This document shows, in pieces, positions 34,387 to 43,051 of a DNA stretch of 64,000 nt (positions within the stretch are counted from its first letter, which is position 1; each line of letters begins with the position of its first letter). Origin of the DNA: JANPCX01 sp966211815 (lineage in GTDB: Bacteria > Pseudomonadota > Gammaproteobacteria > Burkholderiales > Burkholderiaceae_C); contig CBIHOD010000001.1 of the NCBI GenBank assembly GCA_966211815.1, positions 174,766-238,765 of the forward strand, read 5' to 3'. Under the pieces are notes generated by a model. That model was not told where the DNA came from and did no database searches. It was given only the letters and a program-made list of their open reading frames with translations. The position numbers and the translations under genes were made by a program.

Positions 34387-35271
34387 ATGCCCGCATCCAA
34401 CGAGTTCGTCCTCACCCTGTCCTGCCGCGATTCCAAAGGCATCGTCTACGCCGTCTCCGGCCTGCTGTACCAGGCGGGCTGCAACATCGTCGATTCCCAG
34501 CAGTTCGGCGACGTGCAGAGCGACGACAGCACCGGCCTGTTCTTCATGCGGGTGCATTTCGAGGCGCCGGCCCACTTGGCCAGCACCGCCACGCTCGACC
34601 AGCTCTTCACCCACGCGCGCGAGCAGTTCCAGATGGAGGCGCGCTTCCATTCGCTGGCGCAAAAGCCGCGCCTGCTGCTGATGGTGAGCAAGCACGGGCA
34701 TTGCCTGAACGATCTGCTGTTCCGCCGGCAGTCGGGCCAGCTCGACGTCGAGATCGCCGCCATCGTCAGCAACCACCCCGACTATGCCGAACTGGCCGGG
34801 AGCTACGGCATCCCCTTCCACCACCTGCCGCTGCCCACCGGCGCGCCGATGGAGGCCAAGCGCGCCCAGGAGCTGCAAGTGGAGGCCCTGGTGGCCGAAC
34901 TGCGCGTCGACCTCGTCGTGCTGGCGCGCTACATGCAGATCCTGAGCCCGGAGTTCTGCGCTTTCCTCAAAGGCCGCGCCATCAACATCCACCACAGCTT
35001 CCTGCCCAGTTTCAAAGGGGCCAAGCCCTACTACCAGGCGCACGACCGCGGCGTGAAGCTGATCGGCGCCACCGCCCACTACGTCACCGCCGACCTGGAC
35101 GAGGGGCCGATCATCGAGCAGGACGTCGAGCGCGTCGACCATTCCCTCAGCCCCGAAGACTTCACCGCGGTCGGCCGCGACGTCGAAAGCGTGGTGCTGG
35201 CCCGTGCGGTGCGCTGGCACGTCGAGCACCGCGTGCTGATGAACGGCCACAAGACCGTGGTCTTCAAGTAA
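34387..35271 (+). CDS. purU: Formyltetrahydrofolate deformylase
   Basis: A 294-residue cytosolic enzyme that hydrolyses 10-formyl-THF to formate and THF and so balances one-carbon pools. An ACT domain (residues 1-85, VLTLSCRDSKGIVYAVSGLL) precedes the formyltransferase domain with KPRLLLMVSKHGHCLNDLL, AAIVSNHPDYAEL and the active-site stretch INIHHSFLPSFKGAKPYYQA. The start at 34387 gives the usual length; upstream in-frame codons lack conservation. It probably forms a unit with the next three genes. Confidence 0.95.
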   Translation: MPASNEFVLTLSCRDSKGIVYAVSGLLYQAGCNIVDSQQFGDVQSDDSTGLFFMRVHFEAPAHLASTATLDQLFTHAREQFQMEARFHSLAQKPRLLLMVSKHGHCLNDLLFRRQSGQLDVEIAAIVSNHPDYAELAGSYGIPFHHLPLPTGAPMEAKRAQELQVEALVAELRVDLVVLARYMQILSPEFCAFLKGRAINIHHSFLPSFKGAKPYYQAHDRGVKLIGATAHYVTADLDEGPIIEQDVERVDHSLSPEDFTAVGRDVESVVLARAVRWHVEHRVLMNGHKTVVFK

Positions 35272-35297
35272 GCCAGCAGCCAGCGAGGTCCCCACCC

Positions 35298-35744
35298 ATG
35301 CCCACCATCAAGCCGCCGTTGTCCGACCTGTCTTCCGCCGACTACACCGAGCAGCAGTTCTACGAGGCGCTGCAGAACGGCGACATCGACAGGTTGATGT
35401 CGCTGTGGTCCGACGACGAGGAAGTCAGCTGCATCCAGCCCGGCGGTGCCCGCGTGGTCGGTCTGCAGGCGGTGCGCGAGAGCTTCGAGCGCATGTTCGC
35501 CCAGGGCCCGGTGGACGCCCATCCGGAGCAGGTGCGGCGCCTGGTCCACCACGACTGCGCCATCCACAGCGTGGTCGAGCGCGTGTCCGTCACGACCGAG
35601 AAAGGGCCGGGCTCGGCCTGGGTGCTGTCCACCAACGTCTACATGAAAGACGCGATGGGCTGGAAGATCGTGTCGCACCATGCCAGCCCCGGCATGGTGG
35701 GGCACGCGCCGCCGCCGGTGGACAACCCGGCCACGCTGCATTGA
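35298..35744 (+). CDS. NTF2-like (SnoaL/DUF4440-type) protein
   Basis: A 148-residue protein with an NTF2-like fold pattern: YTEQQFYEALQNGDIDRLMS, LWSDDEEVSCIQPGGARVVG, ESFERMF, and a final strand GWKIVSHHASPGM. Such proteins are small-molecule binding or enzymatic scaffolds, and no catalytic set can be fixed here. The gene begins 26 bases after purU with GAGG upstream, so it is probably cotranscribed. Confidence 0.82.
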   Translation: MPTIKPPLSDLSSADYTEQQFYEALQNGDIDRLMSLWSDDEEVSCIQPGGARVVGLQAVRESFERMFAQGPVDAHPEQVRRLVHHDCAIHSVVERVSVTTEKGPGSAWVLSTNVYMKDAMGWKIVSHHASPGMVGHAPPPVDNPATLH

Positions 35745-35789
35745 ATTGAAGACCCTCCGCAACGCCCGCGCCGGCGGGCGCAGCCGCCG

Positions 35790-36830
35790 TTGAAAGACTA
35801 CCGATCCCCCCGCTGGTACCCGCAGCGAGGCGCCCTGGGCGGCCATGCGCAGACCATCTGGCCGGCCCTGTTCTCCAAGCGCTTCCACGGCCCGGCGCCC
35901 GCCTACCGCCGCGAGCGCTGGGCCACGCCCGACGCCGACTTCATCGATGTGGACTGGCAGGACACGCCGTCCGCCGCCCCAGCCCGGGTCGGCCACCCCC
36001 ACGCGCCGCAGCCCTTGCTCGTGCTGTTCCACGGCCTGGAAGGCAGCTCGGCCAGCCACTACGCCCAAGCCTTCGCCGACTGGGCGCGCACCCGGGGCTG
36101 GCGCTACGCCGTGCCGCATTTCCGCGGCTGCTCGGGCGAGGCGAACCTGGCGCCGCGGGCCTACCACTCGGGCGATTACGAGGAGATCGGCTGGGTGCTC
36201 GCGCGGATGGCCCTGGCCCATCCGGGGCCGGTCGTGGCCGTCGGCATCTCGCTGGGCGGTAACGCGCTGCTGCGCTGGGCCCAGGAGGCGGGCGAGTCCG
36301 CGGGGGCCCGGGTGCGGGCCGTCGCGGCCATCAGCGCGCCGCTGGACCTTGCCGCCGGCGGCAAGGCCATCAACCAAGGCTTCTGCCGCATCAGCTACAC
36401 CCGCATGTTCCTGAAGAGCATGAAACCCAAGGCGCTGCGCAAGCTCGCGCAGCACCCCGGCCTGTTCGACCGCGAACGCCTGCTGGCGGCCGATTCGCTG
36501 ATGGCCTTCGACGACGTGTTCACCGGCCCGCTGCACGGCTTCACCGGCGTGGCCGACTACTACGCGCGGGCTTCGGCCAAGCCGCACCTGCACCGCATCC
36601 GCGTGCCGGCGCTGGTGCTCAACGCCCGCAATGACCCTTTCGTCCCCGCGGCTTGCCTGCCCGGGCCCGGCGAAGTGGGCGACCATGTCACGCTGTGGCA
36701 GCCGGCGCATGGCGGCCACGTCGGGTTCCCCGCGGGTCGCTGGCCCGGCCATGTCTTGACGTTGCCTGAGCAGGTCATGGCCTGGGTGTCCGCGCAGACC
36801 GGCCTGGGTCCATCGGTTGCCACGGCATGA
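35790..36830 (+). CDS. YheT family alpha/beta hydrolase
   Basis: A 346-residue hydrolase of the YheT group. The family opening is YRSPRWYPQRGALGGHAQTI; the oxyanion region is VLFHGLEGSSASHYAQAFAD; the nucleophile is in VAVGISLGGNALLRW; Asp and His lie in LVLNARNDPFVPAA and QPAHGGHVGFPAG. It should be an esterase of unknown substrate. The start codon is TTG at 35790. The stop overlaps the next gene's ATG by 4 bases. Confidence 0.88.
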   Translation: MKDYRSPRWYPQRGALGGHAQTIWPALFSKRFHGPAPAYRRERWATPDADFIDVDWQDTPSAAPARVGHPHAPQPLLVLFHGLEGSSASHYAQAFADWARTRGWRYAVPHFRGCSGEANLAPRAYHSGDYEEIGWVLARMALAHPGPVVAVGISLGGNALLRWAQEAGESAGARVRAVAAISAPLDLAAGGKAINQGFCRISYTRMFLKSMKPKALRKLAQHPGLFDRERLLAADSLMAFDDVFTGPLHGFTGVADYYARASAKPHLHRIRVPALVLNARNDPFVPAACLPGPGEVGDHVTLWQPAHGGHVGFPAGRWPGHVLTLPEQVMAWVSAQTGLGPSVATA

Positions 36831-37327
36831 ACGAACCAACAAGGAGGCGCGCCGTGCGTGCACACCAATATCTTCCATCCGCTGCGCCGTGGATCGCCCT
36901 GTCGGCCGCCATCGTCGCCGCGGCGGCGCCTGCCGCGGCCCAGACCCTTTACCGCTGCGGCAACGAATACAGCCAGACGCCCTGCTCCAAGGACGCCCCG
37001 CCCGCGCGGCTGCCGTCCTCCGCGGCGCCCGATGGCCCCGCAACCCCCGGCGGCAAGGATCTCTGCATCGCCGAAGCCTCCAAGGCGCTCGGTTTCAACG
37101 AGCCCCAGCCCGGCCTGTTCGAGAACGTGGACAAGGGGCCCGCGCAAGTCATCCAGTACGCCGGCACGCCGATCGCGGCCAAGACCTACATCCTGACCAA
37201 CCGCGGCAAGGTGCATGGGGGCCTGCTCGTGCCCGAACAATCCCTGGTCTGCCACCTGAGCGACGACGAACGCCGCCTGCTGCGCCTGGCGCCCAGTGAC
37301 AGCCGCCCCAGGACCGGCACGCGCTGA
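36827..37327 (+). CDS. Exported DUF4124-like protein
   Basis: A 166-residue protein with a signal peptide (ALSAAIVAAAAPAAAQ) followed at once by TLYRCGNEYSQTPC, the DUF4124 core with its two Cys, then a C-terminal part with two more Cys (LCIAEAS, LVCHLSDDE). The four Cys may form disulfides in the periplasm. Function is unknown. It overlaps the YheT gene (ATGA). Confidence 0.8.
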   Translation: MNEPTRRRAVRAHQYLPSAAPWIALSAAIVAAAAPAAAQTLYRCGNEYSQTPCSKDAPPARLPSSAAPDGPATPGGKDLCIAEASKALGFNEPQPGLFENVDKGPAQVIQYAGTPIAAKTYILTNRGKVHGGLLVPEQSLVCHLSDDERRLLRLAPSDSRPRTGTR

Positions 37328-37362
37328 CCCGGGTCGACGCCCCGCATCGTTCAAGCCGCGCC

Positions 37363-37902
37363 ATGGACCCGATCGTTCAAGCCGCTTTGAAAAAATGGCC
37401 CGACGTGCCGGATTGCCGAGGCTGGCTGGGCTTGGACGCGCGCGGCCATTGGTTCATGCGGGACGACCGCACCCAGGCGGCAGGCCCGTTCCCCGCCAGC
37501 AAGGGCAATCGCATCGAACATGAAAAGCTGCTCGGCTTCATCGGGCGCAACTACGCGGCCGGCGCGGACGGCGCCTGGTTTTTCCAAAACGGCCCGCAGA
37601 AGGTTTTCGTCGAGTTGGAAGCCGCGCCCTGGACCTGGCGTTTGAACCCCGGCGGCGGTGCCATCCCGGCGCTGCGCAGCCACACCGGCCTGCCCGCCGA
37701 ATTCGTTTCAGCCTGGATGGACGAGCAGGGGCGGCTCTTCCTGCTGACCTCGCTCGGTTTCGGCCTGGTGCACACCATGGACGTGCCCCTGGCCCTGGCG
37801 CCGGTGGAATCCGGCGCATGGCGGGTGGGCGAGCTGGCGTTCGCCGACATGCCCGCGCGCTTCGGCTACCGGCTCAGCCCGCAGTCCGACGGCGCTGCTT
37901 GA
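37363..37902 (+). CDS. Conserved DUF2946-type cytosolic protein (assignment tentative)
   Basis: A 179-residue protein without signal or membrane segment: VQAALKKWPDVPDCRGWLGL, DARGHWFMRDDRTQAAGPFP, KLLGFIGRNYAAGADGAWFF, QNGPQKVFVELEAAPWTWRL. I remember proteins of this look as a betaproteobacterial family of unknown function labelled DUF2946, but I cannot confirm the label. It is Trp-rich and may bind a small ligand. It starts 35 bases after the DUF4124 gene. Confidence 0.75.
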   Translation: MDPIVQAALKKWPDVPDCRGWLGLDARGHWFMRDDRTQAAGPFPASKGNRIEHEKLLGFIGRNYAAGADGAWFFQNGPQKVFVELEAAPWTWRLNPGGGAIPALRSHTGLPAEFVSAWMDEQGRLFLLTSLGFGLVHTMDVPLALAPVESGAWRVGELAFADMPARFGYRLSPQSDGAA

Positions 37903-38012
37903 TCGCGGCCTCGGCCTTCGCCCGCTGCGCGGCGCGCCGTATCCCGAGTCCTGGACGGGACGATCGCGCCGGGCAATGACGGCGACGCGGCCTCAAGTGC
38001 CGCATCAACAAT

Positions 38013-38039
38013 AAAAAAGCCGGCTGGGGGCCGGCTTTT
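38013..38039 (-). terminator. Rho-independent terminator after the cytochrome gene
   Basis: AAAAGCCGGC (38015-38024) pairs with GCCGGCTTTT (38030-38039); on the minus strand the stem is followed by TTTTTT-A. It lies 20 bases past the cytochrome stop and could also stop plus-strand transcription. Confidence 0.85.
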
Positions 38040-38058
38040 CGATGCGTGACCCAACGCC

Positions 38059-38958
38059 TCACTTAGAGGCGGCCACCATGTAGGCGACTACCGCCTTGAT
38101 CTCGGCGTCGCTCGCCGACGAACCGCCGCGCGGCGGCATGGCGTTCTTGCCCTTGATCGCGCTGGCGGTCAAGCCATCGACACCGGCGGCCAGGCGGGGG
38201 GCCCAGGCGGCCTTGTCGCCCACCTTCGGAGCACCCGCGATGCCGGCGGCATGGCAAGCGGCGCAAGCCTGGGCATACAGCGCCGGCGGTTCGGCGGCGC
38301 TCGACGGCGAAGCCGTCGCGGTTTCCTTGGGCGGCTCCGTGGCCGCGGCGACCGGAGCGGCCGCCGGTGCCGCGGCTTCGGGCGGCGCGGCCGCCGGGGC
38401 AGGGGTCGCGGCGGCATCGGCCGCGGCGGTCTTGGGGGCCGGCACCGCGGGTTCCGGGAATTTCGCGCCGCCTTTGTTGGCCATGAACGTCACGGCCCGG
38501 GCGATCTCGATGTCCTTGAAATCGCCGCCGCCCTGCGGGCCCATCGCGCCCTTGCCCTTGAGCGCGCTGTTCAGCAGCGCATCGAAACCCTGGGCGATGC
38601 GAGCGGCCCAGGCCGCGGTGTCGCCCAGCTTGGGCGCGCCGGCGGCGCCCGACGTGTGGCAGGCCGTGCATTGCGCCGCGAAGACTTGCTCGCCGGTCTT
38701 GAGCGACGACATGTCGTTGGGGTCATTGATCTTCACCCGGGCGACCGGCTGGATGCGCTGCGCCGTGGCCTCGGCGTTCAAGCCGTCGCTGCCCGCCGCG
38801 GGGCGCTTGTCGGTCGCAACCTGCGTGACCAGCAGGATGATGACCAGGATGGGCACGATGAAGCTGAACAGCACGGCGACGATCACCTGCTTGGGAGTCT
38901 TGATCGGGCCTTCGTGCGGACCGTCGTCGTCGTGTGTTGTGGCGTGGGAGTCGCTCAT
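38059..38958 (-). CDS. Membrane-anchored di-heme cytochrome c (c5 type)
   Basis: A 299-residue protein with one N-terminal membrane helix (about 24-46) and two c-type heme domains: CTACH at 97-101 (GEQVFAAQCTACHTSGAAGA) and CAACH at about 230 (LYAQACAACHAAGIAGA). Each has a distal Met region (KGKGAMGPQGG; KGKNAMPPRGG). They are joined by an Ala/Pro linker of some 60 residues. Such c5-type di-heme proteins carry electrons in the periplasm, for example to terminal oxidases. The two domains look like a duplication. No oxidase gene is in the window. Confidence 0.92.
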   Translation of the reverse strand: MSDSHATTHDDDGPHEGPIKTPKQVIVAVLFSFIVPILVIILLVTQVATDKRPAAGSDGLNAEATAQRIQPVARVKINDPNDMSSLKTGEQVFAAQCTACHTSGAAGAPKLGDTAAWAARIAQGFDALLNSALKGKGAMGPQGGGDFKDIEIARAVTFMANKGGAKFPEPAVPAPKTAAADAAATPAPAAAPPEAAAPAAAPVAAATEPPKETATASPSSAAEPPALYAQACAACHAAGIAGAPKVGDKAAWAPRLAAGVDGLTASAIKGKNAMPPRGGSSASDAEIKAVVAYMVAASK

Positions 38959-39089
38959 GAAGTCCTCAATGGCGGGGCATGCAAGGAAGGCGCGGTCGTC
39001 GGCGCCGAACGTAGCCCACGATTATAGGACGAGGCCAATCCGCGGAGCCCGCGTCCGGCGGTCCGCGCGGCGGCTGTCCGGCCTGCGGC

Positions 39090-39095
39090 TAGAAT
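39090..39095 (+). promoter_or_regulatory. Probable -10 box (TAGAAT) of the tRNA gene
   Basis: TAGAAT lies 10 bases before the first base of the tRNA, so transcription would start just upstream of the mature end. No clear -35. Confidence 0.5.
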
Positions 39096-39105
39096 GGCGT
39101 CCGCT

Positions 39106-39181
39106 GCGCCCGTAGCTCAATGGATAGAGTACTGCCCTCCGAAGGCAGGGGTTGCTGGTTCGATCCCAGCCGGGCGCGCCA
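39106..39181 (+). tRNA. tRNA-Arg (anticodon CCG)
   Basis: A full cloverleaf including an encoded CCA. Acceptor GCGCCCG (39106-39112) pairs with CGGGCGC (39171-39177); the anticodon arm is CTGCC-CTCCGAA-GGCAG, giving anticodon CCG for the CGG codon; the T loop is GGTTCGATCC. The gene is single and lies between the cytochrome gene and pilU. Confidence 0.97.
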
Positions 39182-39331
39182 ACCTCTTCGCCGCCGCCTG
39201 TCGCGTCGGTTGAGCTGGGCGCCATCCGCATCGCCCGGCGCCACGCCCGCCCTCCCCCTGAACGAACCTATTCCGGCCGACCGGCCTTGGGGCGGTTTGC
39301 CGCGCCGGCGGATTCGCGGGCACGATGGAAG

Positions 39332-39355
39332 AAAAAGACCGCGACGGGATCGCGG
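39332..39355 (-). terminator. Rho-independent terminator after pilU
   Basis: On the minus strand CCGCGA (39355-39350) and TCGCGG (39344-39339) form a stem around a 5-base loop, followed by TCTTTTT. It lies 41 bases past the pilU stop. Confidence 0.75.
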
Positions 39356-39395
39356 CCTGCTGACTGGGGGCTGGCCATCGACCGGCCCGGCTTGC

Positions 39396-40532
39396 TCAGA
39401 CGATGGTCAGGTGTTCCGTGCCGGCCGCCAGGTCGCTGCTGCGCGCGCGCTGGCTGTGCAGCTTGATCTGCAGGCGCAGGTCGTTCACCGAATCGGCGTT
39501 GCGCAGCGCGTCTTCGTAGGTGACCATGTGGTTCTCGTACAGGTCGAACAGGCTCTGGTCGAAGGTCTGCATGCCGAGTTCGCGCGAGCGCTTCATGATC
39601 TCCTTGATCTCGGAGACGTCGCCCTTGAAGATCAGTTCGGAGATCAAGGGCGTGTTCAGCAGGATTTCCACCGCCGCGACGCGGCCCTTGCCTTCCTGGC
39701 GCGGCAGCAGGCGCTGCGAGACGAGCGCCTTCAGGTTCAGCGACAGGTCCATCAGCAGCTGGGCGCGGCGCTCCTCGGGGAAGAAGTTGATGATGCGGTC
39801 GAGCGCCTGGTTGGAGCTGTTGGCGTGCAGCGTCGCCATGCAGAGGTGGCCGGTCTCGGCGAAGGCCACGGCGTGTTCCATCGTCTCGCGGTCGCGGATC
39901 TCGCCCATCAGGATGACGTCGGGCGCCTGGCGCAGCGTGTTCTTCAGCGCCGCCTCCCAGCCCTCGGTGTCCAGGCCGACTTCCCGCTGGGTGATGATGC
40001 AGTTCTTGTGCGGGTGCACGAACTCCACCGGGTCCTCGATCGTGATGATGTGGCCGTAGGAGTTCTCGTTGCGGTAGTCGACCATCGCCGCCAGCGAGGT
40101 GCTCTTGCCCGAGCCGGTGGCGCCGACGAAGATCACCAGGCCGCGCTTGGTGGAAGCGACGTCCTTCAGCACCCGCGGCAGGTTCAGGGTGTCGATCGTC
40201 GGCAGCGTGGCCGGGATGGTCCGCATCACCAGGCCCACGTTGCCCTGCTGCACGAAGGCGTTCACGCGGAAGCGGCCGATGCCCTGGGGCGAGATCGCGA
40301 AGTTGCACTCCTTGGTGCGCTCGAACTCGGCGGCCTGCTTGTCGTTCATGACGGCGCGCGTCAGCGCCAGCGTGTGCTGGCCCGTCAGGGGCTGGGGCGA
40401 CACCTTGGTGACCTTGCCGTCGACCTTGATCGCGGGCGGGAAGTCGGCCGTGAGGAAGAGGTCGGAGCCGTTGCGCGAGATCATCAGGCGCAGCAGGTCG
40501 TTGACGAATTTGGAGGCCTGGTCGCGTTCCAT
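39396..40532 (-). CDS. pilU: Type IV pilus ATPase PilU
   Basis: A 378-residue hexameric ATPase that helps PilT retract type IV pili (twitching, DNA uptake). Motifs: N-terminal PAS-like part (LMISRNGSDLFLTADFPPAI), Walker A GATGSGKST, Asp box, Walker B (DVILMGEIRDRETMEHAV) and His box (GHLCMATLHANSS). The longer C-terminal tail (after QTFDQSLFDLY) distinguishes PilU from PilT. The gene follows pilT by 48 bases. Confidence 0.93.
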   Translation of the reverse strand: MERDQASKFVNDLLRLMISRNGSDLFLTADFPPAIKVDGKVTKVSPQPLTGQHTLALTRAVMNDKQAAEFERTKECNFAISPQGIGRFRVNAFVQQGNVGLVMRTIPATLPTIDTLNLPRVLKDVASTKRGLVIFVGATGSGKSTSLAAMVDYRNENSYGHIITIEDPVEFVHPHKNCIITQREVGLDTEGWEAALKNTLRQAPDVILMGEIRDRETMEHAVAFAETGHLCMATLHANSSNQALDRIINFFPEERRAQLLMDLSLNLKALVSQRLLPRQEGKGRVAAVEILLNTPLISELIFKGDVSEIKEIMKRSRELGMQTFDQSLFDLYENHMVTYEDALRNADSVNDLRLQIKLHSQRARSSDLAAGTEHLTIV

Positions 40533-40580
40533 GGACGGCTTTCGGAAAAGGTTCTTGGGGAAGGGGCGGCGAAGGCCTCG

Positions 40581-41624
40581 TCAGCCCGGGAAGTTCTCGG
40601 GGAATTTCGCCTTCATGCGCGCTTCCGCCGGGGAGATGACGTTGCGGCGCACGAGTTCGGCGAGGTTCTGGTCGAGGGTGATCATGCCGACGTTGTTGCC
40701 CGTCTGGATGGCGGAATACATCTGCGCGATCTTGTTCTCGCGGATCAGGTTGCGCACCGCGGCGGTGCCCAGCATGATTTCATGCGCCGCCACCCGGCCC
40801 GAGCCGTCCTTGAGCTTGCAAAGCGTCTGCGAGATCACGGCGACCAGCGACTCGGAAAGCATCGCGCGCACCATTTCCTTCTCGGCCGCCGGGAAGACGT
40901 CGACCACGCGGTCCACGGTCTTGGCGGCGCTGGAGGTGTGCAGCGTGCCGAACACGATGTGGCCGGTCTCGGCGGCGGTCAGCGCGAGGCGGATGGTCTC
41001 CAGGTCGCGCAACTCGCCGACCAGGATGCAGTCCGGGTCTTCGCGCAGCGCCGAGCGCAGCGCGTTCGAGAAGCTCAGCGTGTGCGGGCCGACTTCGCGC
41101 TGGTTGATCAGGCACTTCTTCGACTCGTGCACGAATTCGATCGGGTCCTCCACCGTCAGGATGTGGCCGTATTCGTTCTCGTTCAGGTGGTTGAGCATCG
41201 CGGCCAGCGTGGTCGACTTGCCCGAGCCGGTGGGGCCGGTCACGAGGACCAGGCCGCGCGGCTTCAGCGCCAGCTCGGCGAAGACCTTGGGCGTGTTGAG
41301 CTGCTCCAGCGTGAGGATCTTGCTCGGGATCGTGCGGAACACCGCGCCGGAGCCGCGGTTGTGGTTGAAGGCGTTGACGCGGAAGCGGGCCAGGCCCTGG
41401 ATCTCGAAGGAGAAGTCGCACTCCAGCGTTTCCTCGTACGCCTTGCGCTGCGAGTCGTTCATGATGTCGTAGACCATGTCGTGCACGGTCTTGTGCTCGA
41501 GCGGGTCGACGTTGATGCGGCGGACATCGCCGTTGACCCGGATCATCGGCGGCAGGCCGGCCGACAGGTGCAAGTCGGACGCTTTGTTCTTGACGGAAAA
41601 CGCCAGCAGTTGGGTGATGTCCAT
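40581..41624 (-). CDS. pilT: Type IV pilus retraction ATPase PilT
   Basis: A 347-residue cytosolic motor that depolymerises type IV pili. It has MDITQLLAFSVKNKASDLHL at the start, Walker A GPTGSGKST, Walker B (DCILVGELRDLETIRLAL) and His box (GHIVFGTLHTSSA), then the PilT C-terminal helix region NLIRENKIAQMYSAIQTG. The start at 41624 gives the exact family N-terminus. It is divergent from yggS, a common arrangement in proteobacteria. Confidence 0.96.
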   Translation of the reverse strand: MDITQLLAFSVKNKASDLHLSAGLPPMIRVNGDVRRINVDPLEHKTVHDMVYDIMNDSQRKAYEETLECDFSFEIQGLARFRVNAFNHNRGSGAVFRTIPSKILTLEQLNTPKVFAELALKPRGLVLVTGPTGSGKSTTLAAMLNHLNENEYGHILTVEDPIEFVHESKKCLINQREVGPHTLSFSNALRSALREDPDCILVGELRDLETIRLALTAAETGHIVFGTLHTSSAAKTVDRVVDVFPAAEKEMVRAMLSESLVAVISQTLCKLKDGSGRVAAHEIMLGTAAVRNLIRENKIAQMYSAIQTGNNVGMITLDQNLAELVRRNVISPAEARMKAKFPENFPG

Positions 41625-41694
41625 GGATTTCCGGGTGATTGGGGGCGGGTGCCGCGACCCGCGGCGCCGAACGCAGACATACTGTCGGCGCATT

Positions 41695-42399
41695 ATGGCG
41701 ACGATCCCAGACAACATACAACAAGTGCGCACCCGCATGGACGCGGCCTGTGCCGAGGCGCAACGCCCGGCGCGCGGCGTCGGCCTGCTTTGCGTCAGCA
41801 AGCTGCAAAGCCCGCAGGCGGTGCGCGAGGCCTTCGCCGCGGGCGAGCGCCGTTTCGGCGAGAACTACGTGCAGGAAGGCCTCGACAAGATCGCGGCCCT
41901 GCACGACTTGCGGGACCGGATCGAGTGGCATTTGATCGGCCCCTTGCAGAGCAACAAGACGCGGCAGGTCGCGGAGCAATTCGATTGGGTGCAGTCGGTC
42001 GACCGTTTGAAAGTGGCGCAGCGCTTGTCGGAGCAAAGGCCCCCCCACTTGACGCCGCTGCAGGTCTGCCTGCAGGTGAACATCAGCGGCGAGGCCAGCA
42101 AGAGCGGCGTCCCGCCGGCCGAGGCCGCGGCCCTGGCCCAGGCGGTGTCACGGTTGCCCCGGCTGGTGCTGCGCGGGCTGATGGCCATCCCGCGGCCCGC
42201 TCCGGATTTCCAGGCGCAACGCCTGCCCCACCGCGCGCTGCGCGAATTGATGGCGTCGCTGGGCGTGCCGGGCCTGGACACCTTGTCGATGGGAATGAGC
42301 GACGACCTGGGGGCGGCGATCGCCGAAGGCAGCACCCTGGTGCGCGTGGGCACGGCCATCTTCGGCCGGCGCGAAGCGGCCGGTGGGCGGCCGGCTTGA
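41695..42399 (+). CDS. yggS: YggS family PLP-binding protein
   Basis: A 234-residue single-domain PLP protein (PLPBP/YggS) that buffers PLP and affects amino-acid balance. Markers are the PLP lysine Lys36 in GLLCVSKLQSP, FGENYVQEGLDKI, WHLIGPLQSNKTR, VNISGEASKSG, MGMSDDLGAAIAEGSTLVRV and GTAIFGRR. The start at 41695 is the usual N-terminus. It is divergent from pilT by 70 bases. Confidence 0.95.
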   Translation: MATIPDNIQQVRTRMDAACAEAQRPARGVGLLCVSKLQSPQAVREAFAAGERRFGENYVQEGLDKIAALHDLRDRIEWHLIGPLQSNKTRQVAEQFDWVQSVDRLKVAQRLSEQRPPHLTPLQVCLQVNISGEASKSGVPPAEAAALAQAVSRLPRLVLRGLMAIPRPAPDFQAQRLPHRALRELMASLGVPGLDTLSMGMSDDLGAAIAEGSTLVRVGTAIFGRREAAGGRPA

Positions 42400-42477
42400 A
42401 ACGGGTGGGTGTCGAGAAGCCGCCGAAGCGCGCGGCTTGTAGGGACGGGTGGATGGCAGGGCCGGCCGGCGCCGGCG

Positions 42478-42957
42478 TCACACCGCCAGGTGGGTGCTGT
42501 TCTTGACTTCTTCCATCACCGCATAGGTGTGGGTCTCGCGAACGCCCGGCAGTGCCCAGACGACGGTGCCGATCAGCTCCCGGTAGGCGCGCATGTCGGC
42601 CACGCGGGTCTTGATGAGGTAGTCGAAGCCGCCGGCCACCAAATGGCATTCCAGGATCTCGGGCCGCACCTGGACGGCCGCCTTGAACGCACTCATCACG
42701 TCGGGCGTGGTGCGGTCCAGCACGACCTCGACGAACACCATCATGCCGGCGCCCACTTTGTCCGGGTTCAGCCGGGCTTCGTAGCCCAGGATGTAGCCAT
42801 CGCGGGTGAGGCGCTTGACACGTTCGAGGACGGCGGTTGGCGACAAATGCACCTCTCCTGCCAGCTTCAGGTTCGAAATGCGGCCATCGCGTTGCAAGAC
42901 CCGCAAAATTTTTGCGTCGATGCGGTCGATCCCAACGTGCGATTCTTCTTCGGTCAT
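42478..42957 (-). CDS. Lrp/AsnC family regulator (probable proline-responsive PutR type)
   Basis: A 159-residue regulator with an N-terminal helix-turn-helix (about 12-60: DAKILRVLQRDGRISNLKLA, VHLSPTAVLERVKRL) and the effector-binding RAM domain (about 70-150: MVFVEVVLD, GGFDYLIKTRVADM). It is divergent from putA, and this PutA has no DNA-binding domain of its own, so the Lrp protein very likely activates putA in response to proline, as PutR does in alphaproteobacteria. The role is an inference from position. Confidence 0.88.
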   Translation of the reverse strand: MTEEESHVGIDRIDAKILRVLQRDGRISNLKLAGEVHLSPTAVLERVKRLTRDGYILGYEARLNPDKVGAGMMVFVEVVLDRTTPDVMSAFKAAVQVRPEILECHLVAGGFDYLIKTRVADMRAYRELIGTVVWALPGVRETHTYAVMEEVKNSTHLAV

Positions 42958-43051
42958 GATGGATTTATATCTGTGTAAATGACTTTATTCAAACAATAAA
43001 ACTAGGTCTTAGGCGATATCCTAGCGATATGTTCTGCAAAAAGAGGCTTTT
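42958..43051. promoter_or_regulatory. AT-rich divergent regulatory region between the Lrp-type gene and putA
   Basis: 94 bases, the most AT-rich stretch in the window. It holds the inverted pair CTAGG (43002-43006) and CCTAG (43020-43024) and a repeated GATAT (43015-43019, 43026-43030). Binding sites for the Lrp-type protein and the promoters of both genes should be here, but I cannot fix their -35/-10 boxes. Confidence 0.5.

Noticed and set aside
39022..39231. Minus-strand open frame of 69 codons containing GWDRTSNPCLRRAVLYPLSY
   Set aside because: It is the antisense of the tRNA-Arg gene; this peptide is a well-known false prediction.
42420..42480. GC-rich palindrome GCCGGCCGGCGCCGGC between yggS and the Lrp-type gene as terminator
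   Set aside because: It has no T-run; not convincing as a rho-independent terminator.
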